Below are positions 17,012 through 24,457 of a DNA stretch of 39,539 bases, piece by piece; the first letter of the stretch is position 1; each line of letters begins with the position of its first letter. The position numbers were made by a program, and so were the translations under genes. The notes beneath the pieces were generated by a model. That model saw only the letters and a list, made by a program, of their open reading frames with translations. It was not told the origin of the DNA and searched no databases. Source of the DNA: Plectonema cf. radiosum LEGE 06105 (GTDB lineage: Bacteria > Cyanobacteriota > Cyanobacteriia > Cyanobacteriales > Nostocaceae); the NCBI RefSeq assembly GCF_015207665.1, contig NZ_JADEWL010000060.1:1-39539 (forward strand), written 5' to 3'.

Positions 17012-18631
17012 CTACAAACTCGCAATTAATTTAACTCCAAATTGCTCCTCAAATATTAATTTGCTATAACTCAAACTCCAAAGTTCTATCGCACAATCAT
17101 CATTTTTAGCAGATGGAATAACTTTTAAATATAGCTCTTTATCATCTTTATTAAAATGGCATTCGATTCTGGATATTGCTCCATTTTGTCTTCTATCAAG
17201 GGATGTTGCTAATCTCAACAACGGACTTAATTGTTCTACTATTAACCTTTGCTCTTTTGTCACAAGGTTTTTATAGTTCTCATGCTTTTTCTTCGGCTGA
17301 GATTTACGATGATAACGCGCTAAATTGGCGATAATTTCGATTTCTGTTTCGTTATAACCGAGCAATCCGCTATTACGAATTAGATAATATGAGTGTTTAT
17401 GATGAGAAGAATGATTTATATAATGTCCGCAGTTGTGTAACTCTGAGGCAGCCCATAATAAAAATCTTTCTTGATTCCCCCATTGGTGCAAATGATCTTT
17501 AGTTTGGTCAAATAGTGATAAAGCAAATGCTGCTATTCGTTCGCTATATTGTAAATTAACTTGATATTTCTTAGCTACTTTTAAAACACTTCGCTGTCTG
17601 ATTGTGCTTTGGAAGCGCAGACGATTATCGATCAAATCGTGCGCTAACATCCAATCTACAATTACTCCTTCTCGTAACGCCCGCCCGCAGGTGGTTATAG
17701 ATTCTACACCTAAAAGTGTCATCGCTTCCTGTAGTATTACTGCACCTGCTAGTATAACTTCTGACCTTTTATCCGGCATAGCGGGTATATTTGCTCGTTG
17801 CTCGTTAGTCATTTTCCGCAACCGCGTTACCCATTCTCGTAAATGTTTTAAAGTAAAATTGTAACCGTTCAATGTTGAAGGATTAGAATCGGATATTGCT
17901 TTGGCATGGATGGTAGCTAAAGTTTCAATTGTACCGGAAGTTCCCACTAAACGGGCTTGTTCGCCAAAATTAAGGTTTGATAACACTTCTTCTGCTGCAC
18001 GTTCGAGCATTCCCCTGGCATAAGCTTGGAGGTAGTTAAATTCTTGGTCGCTTATAGGATCGGTTGTGATTAATTCGCTGGTTAATCTTACTGCTCCAAC
18101 TTTGCTACTAGTAAGACAGCGCTCATAATGGGAATCACCTAAAATTAACTCTGTGGAACCACCACCAATATCAATGATAATATGTGGTTTATTATTGAAC
18201 TCCATCCCCGAAAGCACACCCAAGTAGATCCGTCGGGCTTCTTCTTCTCCGGAAATTAGGTCAACATCTAAATTTAACTCTTCTTTGATCCAGGATAAAA
18301 AATATTTACCGTTGGGTGCTTCCCTGACAGCGCTGGTTGCGACTGCGATTATTGTTTCAGCATTTAAAGTTTTGGCAATCTCTTGAAAACGACTTAAAGC
18401 CGCAATCGCTTTAGTCATTGTTTCAGGTTTGAGGTTTCCTGTGTCAATATCGCGATCGCCAAGTCTAACGGTGTCTTTTTCTTTACCGATAATACTAAAA
18501 GATGGTAAGCGCGGTTCAATTTTGACAATTACCATGTGTACCGAGTTGGTACCTAAATCAATCGCTGCAATTATCCGCTCGGAATTAAAGTTTTGGTTGG
18601 AAACATCTGTTGTCATCACTGAATTAACCAT
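17012..18631 (-). CDS. ppx: Exopolyphosphatase / pppGpp phosphohydrolase (Ppx/GppA)
   Basis: This enzyme removes terminal phosphate from polyphosphate and, in related GppA, from pppGpp. The 539-residue protein has the actin-like two-domain core: AAIDLGTNSVHMVIVKIEP near residue 22, ATSAVREAPNG near 130, the catalytic-Glu loop ISGEEEARRIYLG near 150 and IDIGGGSTEL near 180. An HD-like C-terminal domain includes ASELHNCGHYINHSSHH. The combination is typical of cyanobacterial Ppx. ATG at 18631 gives the full length; ATG at 18616 is an alternative. The gene is divergent from ubiA, and the spacer between them holds a long inverted repeat. Phosphate-dependent control is not visible in the sequence. 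Confidence 0.93.
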   Translation of the reverse strand: MVNSVMTTDVSNQNFNSERIIAAIDLGTNSVHMVIVKIEPRLPSFSIIGKEKDTVRLGDRDIDTGNLKPETMTKAIAALSRFQEIAKTLNAETIIAVATSAVREAPNGKYFLSWIKEELNLDVDLISGEEEARRIYLGVLSGMEFNNKPHIIIDIGGGSTELILGDSHYERCLTSSKVGAVRLTSELITTDPISDQEFNYLQAYARGMLERAAEEVLSNLNFGEQARLVGTSGTIETLATIHAKAISDSNPSTLNGYNFTLKHLREWVTRLRKMTNEQRANIPAMPDKRSEVILAGAVILQEAMTLLGVESITTCGRALREGVIVDWMLAHDLIDNRLRFQSTIRQRSVLKVAKKYQVNLQYSERIAAFALSLFDQTKDHLHQWGNQERFLLWAASELHNCGHYINHSSHHKHSYYLIRNSGLLGYNETEIEIIANLARYHRKSQPKKKHENYKNLVTKEQRLIVEQLSPLLRLATSLDRRQNGAISRIECHFNKDDKELYLKVIPSAKNDDCAIELWSLSYSKLIFEEQFGVKLIASL

Positions 18632-18830
18632 TGGTTTTTTTTATAAAACGTAGTAATAGTTAGTTTTGAGGATTCTTATCGGTGCAGTACTTGTACTGAG
18701 GGGAACTCTATACAAGTCAATCTCAAAAAATTTAAAAGTTAGCTTATACTATTTTTCTACAGTGTCACCTGAAAGTATCCAGAATTAGTTTAATTTTTAT
18801 TTGGTTTTTTATGATGTTTTCTAGATATCA

Positions 18831-19063
18831 AATCAGTTGACAGTGAACAGTAAACAGTTGACAGTGAACAGTAAACAGTTATCAGTAAACAGTGAAGCGC
18901 GAAGCTTGTCCTTTATGACATATATTTATCTATTGAATGCTTCCTCTTTTATCTCCCACCATACATCGAGGAGTGAAGAAGCTTCAGAAGAACACCGTAT
19001 TAAACAACTTCGAGTTCGGTAACTGATAACTGTCAACTGTTTACTGTTCACTGTCAACTGATT
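18831..19063. repeat. 35-bp perfect inverted repeat with 163-base interior
   Basis: Bases 18831-18865 and 19029-19063 are exact reverse complements over 35 positions, starting AATCAGTTGACAGTGAACAG. The arms consist of heptamer units (ACAGTGA, ACAGTAA, ACAGTTG). The interior has no convincing gene. The right arm ends three bases before the ubiA ATG, so the element takes the place of the normal leader and could be transcribed as a large hairpin. No transposase or target duplication was recognised. Confidence 0.9.
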
Positions 19064-19066
19064 ACT

Positions 19067-19948
19067 ATGGTTACTCAATCAGAACAACAAATTGAATCTA
19101 CGTTTAGCAAAATAATCCGACTTCTACGGTGGAATAAACCAGAAGGAAGATTAATCTTGATGATTCCTGGTTTGTGGGCTGTATTTTTAGCAGCACAAGG
19201 AAAACCTCCTTTACCATTAGTCGGAGTGATCATTTTAGGGACTCTTGCTACAAGTGCTGTGGGGTGCGTTGTCAATGATTTATGGGATAAAGATATAGAT
19301 CCCGAAGTCGAAAGAACCAAAAACCGTCCCCTTGCTTCTCGTACACTATCCATCAAAGTAGGGGTAGTTGTAGCGATAGTCGGGATGGTTTGTGCTGCGA
19401 TTCTCGCTTTTTATCTTAACCCGCTCTCGTTCTGGTTGTGCGTCGCAGCGGTTCCGGTAATTCTGCTTTATCCCGGTGCGAAACGAGTATTTCCCGTACC
19501 TCAGTTAGTACTTTCTATTGCTTGGGGTTTTGCCGTATTAATTAGCTGGAGTGCGGTAACACAGAACCTTTCACAACCAACTTGGTTGCTTTGGGGTGCC
19601 ACTGTATTATGGACTTTAGGATTTGATACCGTTTATGCTATGAGCGATCGCGATGATGACAAACGCATCGGTGTCAATTCCAGCGCTTTATTTTTTGGTA
19701 ACTATGTTCAAGAAGCAATTGCTGTCTTTTTTATCGCAACTGTCGCCTTATTATTTTGGTTGGGAATTGTCACACATCTTCATATTGCATTTTGGATCAG
19801 TGTTGCGATCGCATTTGCTGGTTGGATATGGCAATATTTACGTTTGAAACAACCAGATTTACCTACAGCAGCTTATGGTGAAATGTTCAGAGAAAACGTC
19901 TGGATTGGTTTTATTCTCCTCGCTGGAATGATGATTGGGAGTTTTTAA
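19067..19948 (+). CDS. ubiA: 4-hydroxybenzoate polyprenyltransferase (UbiA family)
   Basis: This integral membrane prenyltransferase is expected to attach a solanesyl chain to 4-hydroxybenzoate, the committed step to plastoquinone-9 in cyanobacteria. The 293-residue length and about eight to nine hydrophobic helices fit. The two Asp-rich prenyl-diphosphate sites are visible: NDLWDKDID at residues 70-78, followed by RTKNRPLAS, and YAMSDRDDDKRIG near 190-202. The start is ATG at 19067, with no Shine-Dalgarno because the inverted repeat ends three bases earlier. The stop TAA is the first three bases of a TAACAGT heptamer array. The gene diverges from ppx. Confidence 0.93.
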   Translation: MVTQSEQQIESTFSKIIRLLRWNKPEGRLILMIPGLWAVFLAAQGKPPLPLVGVIILGTLATSAVGCVVNDLWDKDIDPEVERTKNRPLASRTLSIKVGVVVAIVGMVCAAILAFYLNPLSFWLCVAAVPVILLYPGAKRVFPVPQLVLSIAWGFAVLISWSAVTQNLSQPTWLLWGATVLWTLGFDTVYAMSDRDDDKRIGVNSSALFFGNYVQEAIAVFFIATVALLFWLGIVTHLHIAFWISVAIAFAGWIWQYLRLKQPDLPTAAYGEMFRENVWIGFILLAGMMIGSF

Positions 19949-20077
19949 CAGTTAGCAGTGAGCAGTTAACAGTTAACAGTGGAAGGTGAGCAGCAAATAG
20001 TTAACGTTAAAAACAAACACGCTTATATCGTAAAGCCTTCCACCAACATAGGACACTAAACTGCTAACTGCTCACTG
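19946..20077. repeat. Heptamer array and imperfect inverted repeat after ubiA
   Basis: Five heptamers (TAACAGT, TAGCAGT, GAGCAGT, TAACAGT, TAACAGT) run from 19946 to 19980, the first containing the ubiA stop codon. Bases 19956-19974 are the reverse complement of 20059-20077 with one mismatch in 19, so the tract and its partner can fold into a hairpin with an 84-base loop. Confidence 0.85.
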
Positions 20078-20199
20078 TAAACCGAAATTTTACTGATTTT
20101 ATATAAAAATTTAGTAAATATATCTAAGGCTAGATGTGTAAATATACGATATTTATTACTAGTTGAATATATATCTATTGAATTGAAGTCATTGATTCG

Positions 20200-20778
20200 A
20201 TGAAGCAAGCACATTTATTGAAACTTACCACGATAGCTTTATTATCTTTGGGAAGCATGGCAGTTGTCGGGGGAGGTTTCTTTTTTACACAAGCTTTTAG
20301 TAATAAAAAACAAGTTGAGGTAGTAACAAATAATTCAAATTATCAAGATATTCGTCATAATATTTGGTCTAATCAAACACAAGTAAAACATTTTCCCGCC
20401 GTTGTTCCCAACTTTGCTACAGATGTGCGGGTTATTTATTATCCAGGTTCTCCACAATACGGCAGAATTTTTCAACTCAGAATGAAACTACCAGAAATGC
20501 AGATCAAAAAAGCACTGAATGAATACAGAGATATAGCTAAATATAAATATCAAGGTGGTGATACAAATGACCATGCTAATCAGGAAAATGGCGTACCTAC
20601 CACTTTTTTATATACCAGTGATTTGCAACCAGGAACTTTTCCAACAACCTATGAAATATTAGTATTAAATGCTAATAATCGGGGAACTACCAATTTTCCT
20701 TGGAATCATGGAGATAGTTATGGAGTTGCAGTTGATAAAATCGCTTCAGAAATTGTTTATTGGGCTGAAGAATGGTGA
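20200..20778 (+). CDS. Secreted or membrane-anchored hypothetical protein
   Basis: This is an unrecognised 192-residue protein. Residues 7-31 (LKLTTIALLSLGSMAVVGGG) form a signal peptide or anchor with no lipobox Cys, so the remainder is likely periplasmic or exported. The mature part is neutral and rich in Tyr, Asn and Gly, with a helical KKALNEYRDIAKYKYQGGD stretch and a C-terminal Trp. The start is ATG at 20200. It lies between ubiA and a convergent coq4-like gene but shows no sequence link to quinone enzymes. Confidence 0.7.
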   Translation: MKQAHLLKLTTIALLSLGSMAVVGGGFFFTQAFSNKKQVEVVTNNSNYQDIRHNIWSNQTQVKHFPAVVPNFATDVRVIYYPGSPQYGRIFQLRMKLPEMQIKKALNEYRDIAKYKYQGGDTNDHANQENGVPTTFLYTSDLQPGTFPTTYEILVLNANNRGTTNFPWNHGDSYGVAVDKIASEIVYWAEEW

Positions 20779-20814
20779 AACCATTTTGGATTTTAGATTT
20801 TGCAGAAAGTTGAG

Positions 20815-20854
20815 CCACTGCTCGGCTATGGTTTCCCGACTTGTAGCAAGTGGC
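20815..20854. repeat. Imperfect hairpin, GCCACT type
   Basis: GCCACTGCT and AGCAAGTGGC form a stem with one bulge around a 21-base loop. It lies between convergent genes next to the hairpin at 20909-20941. Confidence 0.55.
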
Positions 20855-20908
20855 ATTGGGGTATAGATTCTCTTCCCCCAAAACTTTTCAAGACGGATTT
20901 TAGATTGA

Positions 20909-20941
20909 AGAAGTCTGGTTTTTTAGAAAAACCCGACTTCT
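20909..20941. repeat. AGAAGTCGGGTTTTT hairpin
   Basis: AGAAGTCTGGTTTTT and AAAAACCCGACTTCT pair with one mismatch over 15 positions and a 3-base loop. The same arms occur at 37638-37700 with a longer loop, and a single arm lies at 21894-21907. T-runs on both strands make it a possible bidirectional terminator between the convergent genes 20200-20778 and 21046-21651. Confidence 0.85.
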
Positions 20942-21045
20942 AATTGTAGTTATGATTGTGGGATTATATTTGTCGTAGTTTACTTTCCCAAAGTCAAAGG
21001 AGTAATCATGTTAATCAATATTAAAATAAAATATGATCGAAATAA

Positions 21046-21651
21046 TTAAATTTGCGGTAATCCCAAATTTTTTCTAACTCTATTTAAAGATTCTTCCCAA
21101 TGTTCTTCAAAGCGATATCCCAGCAAAAAGTTTGCATTCTCACCTAATTCTTGTCCTTTTTTACGATTTATAATAATTGCTTGAATTTGTCGGGGTGCAA
21201 TAATTGGATAAAGCAATTTTGCAAACCACAAGCTAATTTTTAACGATTTACTATAATTTTGTGCCGCAGCGAATGCTAACACTCCGATTTCACCTGCATA
21301 ACTGGTATCAAAATTTAGTAAAACATGAAAAATATCATGAGTGATAACATATCGTAAAGCGAAAACATTACGTTGAGCAACTTCTTCTAATTCAGAACTA
21401 ATATTGAGTGGTTGAAGATTGTTTATCTTCATATGTTTAGCATACTCTCGTCCAAATGTACCTTGTGGATATTCAATTAATTTATCTAAATCAATTTTTG
21501 GGTGATATCCTACTACATTTTGCAATTTATCAGCGACTTCCGTCGAAACTTTTGCACCCAAAACATCCGATTTAAGAATAGCAAAATCACCGTAGTTTTG
21601 TGAGTTCTTATAAGCTAAAGCCGCTTGAATTTGTTTGAATTTATTCAGCAT
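21046..21651 (-). CDS. Coq4-family protein
   Basis: This 201-residue protein has the hallmark of Coq4, a ubiquinone-biosynthesis protein: His105-Asp106-x-x-His109-x11-Glu121 in the THDIFHVLLNF and GEIGVLAF region, the motif that holds a divalent metal. The preceding PQGTFGREYAKHM is also typical. In yeast and human, Coq4 acts in the mitochondrial CoQ complex and has been linked to removal of the ring C1 carboxyl; the role of bacterial members is poorly defined. Cyanobacteria make plastoquinone rather than ubiquinone, so its substrate here is open. The gene is about 1.1 kb from ubiA, which prenylates 4-hydroxybenzoate, but on the opposite strand. The start is ATG at 21651. Confidence 0.85.
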   Translation of the reverse strand: MLNKFKQIQAALAYKNSQNYGDFAILKSDVLGAKVSTEVADKLQNVVGYHPKIDLDKLIEYPQGTFGREYAKHMKINNLQPLNISSELEEVAQRNVFALRYVITHDIFHVLLNFDTSYAGEIGVLAFAAAQNYSKSLKISLWFAKLLYPIIAPRQIQAIIINRKKGQELGENANFLLGYRFEEHWEESLNRVRKNLGLPQI

Positions 21652-22004
21652 ATAACTACAACCTCAAAATCCCGATAAAACACTCATTTTTATAATAATA
21701 ATGATATGTTTATATCTATTCTATTTATTTACGTTTACGTTCGCTGATTGGATGCTCAAAACTTATCTAACAAAACCAAATTACTCCGCGCTACTCTGCT
21801 TTTAACTTAGCGTTATTCTGCGTTACGATGATTAATCCTCGATTACTAAATCCCGATGAAAAGAAGCTGTAAAACCTGAATTTTTCGTGGGTAAGAAGTC
21901 GGGTTTTGAACAGGATTTTCTGGTGTTACCAATAGAATACCGTAAAAACCCCTACTCCCTACTCCCTTGTCCTAATTACAAACCTCAGCTAAACTGGAGA
22001 ACAT
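21652..22004. other. Intergenic region without a gene
   Basis: I see no coding sequence here. A single AGAAGTCGGGTTTT arm at 21894-21907 matches the hairpin family at 20909 and 37638. A region of ctctgc/gcgttac-like words near 21790-21828 resembles common cyanobacterial spacer repeats. Confidence 0.6.
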
Positions 22005-23708
22005 TTATTCTTCAATTAATTCTCTAGTTGGTTGCTCAGTTAGTGGCAAATCTTGAGGTATTTCAACTTCAGGAGAAACTTCGGGAACTGTACGTCGAGG
22101 AAGATTGAAATATTCTTTTAATTTCTTAGTTGTGGACTGTTTTGCTTCTGGACTTATTTCTATTTGTGGTTTGTTTTTCAAAGGTTGAATAATTTCAGGT
22201 AATGTCGGTGGTAATTCCGGAGTCGGTTCTATTTTTGGTTCCAATTTAGTATTTGTTGGTGTTTCTTTTGTTGGAAATTCTGGTGTAATTTCTGGTATTG
22301 GGGTTTCAATTACTTTTGGGATTGTTTCTTCTAAATCTAAATTAGTTTCCGCTTGCGGTGTTTTGATTACTTCCGGAATTGTTGTTTTATCTTCTTTGCC
22401 GCGCTTAAATCTATCAAAAAATCCTCTTGGTTGTTCTGATTTTTCTTCTAAATTAGTTTCCGGTTGTGGTGTTTCAATTACTTCTGGAATTGTCTCTTCT
22501 AAATTAGTTTCCAGTTGTGGTGTTTCAATTACTTCTGGAATTGTCTCTTCTAAATTAGTTTCCGGTTGTGGTGTTTCAATTACTTCTGGAATTGTCTCTT
22601 CTAAATTAGTTTCCGGTTGTGGTGTTTCAATTACTTCTGGAGTTGGTGTTTTTTCCGCTTCACCACGCTTGAATCGCTTGAAAAATCCACCTTCTGATTC
22701 TTCTGATTCTTTTACTTGCTTTTCACTAGGTATTTCAACTGCATAATTTGCATCTACAATTCCACGTAAATCTTCAGATACAAGTTCTCCTCGAACAATT
22801 TTTGCAAGAGTATCTTTACCTTTAGATTCGTAATTAATTACTCTAACTGTACTATTAAAAACATTTTTTACAGGATTACCTTGATTATCTATAAATTCTA
22901 GTTTTACCCAGTTTTTACCCGGATTAAAACCTTTAAGATATAACGATTGCCACCTATCAATAATAAAACTTTCACCATTAATTGTGCAGCGAATTCGCCA
23001 ATCTGCGATCGCGCTGTCTGGATTATCTTTAGCTAAAAGATGTAAGGGAGCGTTAGTCAGATAAAAATCAAGTAAAATCGGCTCTGCACCATAACTACCT
23101 TGGGGATGATTGTAAGTTAATATTGGCAGATTGCTATCTGGATTGTTATCATCGCTTTTAGTGAATACATGAAATTTAGTTTGAGCATAGGCACCTTCAT
23201 TTTTAAAGCTTTCATGCCAAGGACGAGAAGCAAATACACGCAGAGTATGAGTACCCGGTGATAAATCTACTAACTCTAACGGTTGACTTAAGTCATAAAC
23301 TTCTAATTCTGGTTGATTATCTAAAATTACTTTTAAATGTGAACCAAGTCCATATTTTACGTTTTTAAATATTGGTAAATCTTTAACTTGTAAGCTAACT
23401 TGTAATTTATCTTCTTGTAATACTTCTTCTGGTTGAGGATTAAGTATTTTTACCTGGGGCTGATATACTTCTAAAGTTTGACGCAATTCTTGAATAATTT
23501 CGGGAGGAGCAACTTCGGAAATTTTTCTCGAAAGTTGAGCGTCCTTTTGCTCTATTGGTTCAGATAATTTAATCGATACATCTTGACTAACCGCTTTACC
23601 TCCGCAAGCAGTTAAACTTAATACCAACATCGATACTATCAAGGTCTTAAATAGCGCGTACCTGTTCCGAATCAGCTTTGTTAAAGCCCTAGTAAGCAAT
23701 GAATTCAT
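22005..23708 (-). CDS. Lipoprotein with Pro/Glu/Thr repeat tail
   Basis: This protein of about 567 residues is predicted to be lipid-anchored: the signal region LIVSMLVLSLTAC ends in a lipobox with Cys35. Residues ~85-340 form a beta-rich part with LPGTHTLR-type segments (DLSPGTHTLRVFASRPWHES), perhaps an Ig-like or carbohydrate-contact fold, but I cannot name the family. The rest is low complexity, including four copies of a 17-residue unit (PEVIETPQPETNLEETI) and two copies of a longer GFFxRFKRG block. The start is ATG at 23708, because AGG-type bases lie about 8 upstream and the signal peptide begins there; an ATG at 23762 would add 18 residues. It is probably located in the cell envelope. 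Confidence 0.8.
   Translation of the reverse strand: MNSLLTRALTKLIRNRYALFKTLIVSMLVLSLTACGGKAVSQDVSIKLSEPIEQKDAQLSRKISEVAPPEIIQELRQTLEVYQPQVKILNPQPEEVLQEDKLQVSLQVKDLPIFKNVKYGLGSHLKVILDNQPELEVYDLSQPLELVDLSPGTHTLRVFASRPWHESFKNEGAYAQTKFHVFTKSDDNNPDSNLPILTYNHPQGSYGAEPILLDFYLTNAPLHLLAKDNPDSAIADWRIRCTINGESFIIDRWQSLYLKGFNPGKNWVKLEFIDNQGNPVKNVFNSTVRVINYESKGKDTLAKIVRGELVSEDLRGIVDANYAVEIPSEKQVKESEESEGGFFKRFKRGEAEKTPTPEVIETPQPETNLEETIPEVIETPQPETNLEETIPEVIETPQLETNLEETIPEVIETPQPETNLEEKSEQPRGFFDRFKRGKEDKTTIPEVIKTPQAETNLDLEETIPKVIETPIPEITPEFPTKETPTNTKLEPKIEPTPELPPTLPEIIQPLKNKPQIEISPEAKQSTTKKLKEYFNLPRRTVPEVSPEVEIPQDLPLTEQPTRELIEE
22450..22641. repeat. 51-base minisatellite in lipoprotein gene
   Basis: Copies start at 22450, 22501, 22552 and 22603, each 51 bases with only one or two changes, and encode 17 residues each. 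The near identity at DNA level points to recent expansion and probable length variation among strains. Confidence 0.95.
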
Positions 23709-23785
23709 TTTTTCTACCTGGTAGATTACTGTTGGTTCTATATAAATATTAATCATAGGCATAAAACCATTATTCAGTTAAATAG

Positions 23786-23861
23786 ACATCTCCGATAAAG
23801 ACGCGAACCCTTGCGTCTCTACAAGGGTTTCGATTGACGCATATTTCATTTCCGGAGATGT
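23786..23861. repeat. Nested inverted repeat
   Basis: Outer arms ACATCTCCG (23786-23794) and CGGAGATGT (23853-23861) are exact complements. Inside, CGAACCCTT and AAGGGTTTCG pair with one bulge, giving a branched fold of about 76 bases. It is divergently placed upstream of the lipoprotein gene and may be a mobile non-autonomous element. Confidence 0.75.
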
Positions 23862-24371
23862 TTAATCAACCATAAATGCAGGATTAAATGAGTTGATCGC
23901 AAAAACTGAATATTTAATAATCCAATACATACAATATGTATATCAAAAGATATATTTACAATATTTTACATAGTAATTTGAAAGTTTGATTAAAGTTTGA
24001 TTAATACCTATATATCGTAGATAAGCATTAATCTTTACCTAAAAATTTTCTGAATGCTGTTTATAGTACCGATACTTAATCACTATTTCAAATATTGTGA
24101 CCATAAGATAAAGCAATGTAAAGGTAATAGCGATGCTACCCGGTTGTATGGTAAGCACAGCAAGAAAGATATCAATTGTTACTATTTGTAAAAAAAATAT
24201 ATAAACTATTGACTTTTGAGCCAAGGCTAAAGCCTGAAAGTACGATCAAGTAAAAAATTAGAGAAGTTTTAATTATTGTTAATCAGACGCTCACAATGTG
24301 GGATAAATGACCTTATAATTCAACGAGAAAGCAATATTCACATAGAGTCTTTGCTGCTGAAAAAGCATACA

Positions 24372-24457
24372 AATGTAAACGCGAGTCGCGTAACATTTAT
24401 TTGTAAAGACAACTAGTGGAAAAGTTCCTCAGTCCTTTTTATTAGAGAGGAGGTCGA
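24372..24457 (+). promoter_or_regulatory. psaA leader with strong ribosome site and candidate RpaB half-sites
   Basis: GAGGAGG at 24447-24453 lies four bases before the psaA ATG, a much stronger ribosome site than its neighbours have. Upstream, AATGTAAA (24372-24379, reverse TTTACATT) and TTTGTAAA near 24400-24407 resemble half-sites of the HLR1 element bound by the light-stress regulator RpaB, but their spacing is not the standard one. A palindrome ACGCGA-g-TCGCGT lies at 24379-24391. The regulatory reading is tentative. Confidence 0.4.

Larger units (their letters stand above)
23709..24457. other. Intergenic region upstream of psaA
   Basis: This region holds a nested inverted repeat (23786-23861), a possible 61-residue hydrophobic reading frame on the minus strand (24039-24224, TTG start, not accepted as a gene) and the psaA leader with its ribosome site. 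Nothing else is evident. Confidence 0.6.

Noticed and set aside
18837-19022. A 61-residue frame inside the inverted repeat before ubiA
   Set aside because: A large part is encoded by heptamer repeats, and the rest shows no family character.
24039-24224. A 61-residue hydrophobic reading frame on the minus strand upstream of psaA
   Set aside because: It needs a TTG start without a ribosome site and begins in a small palindrome; AT-rich DNA often gives such hydrophobic frames by chance.
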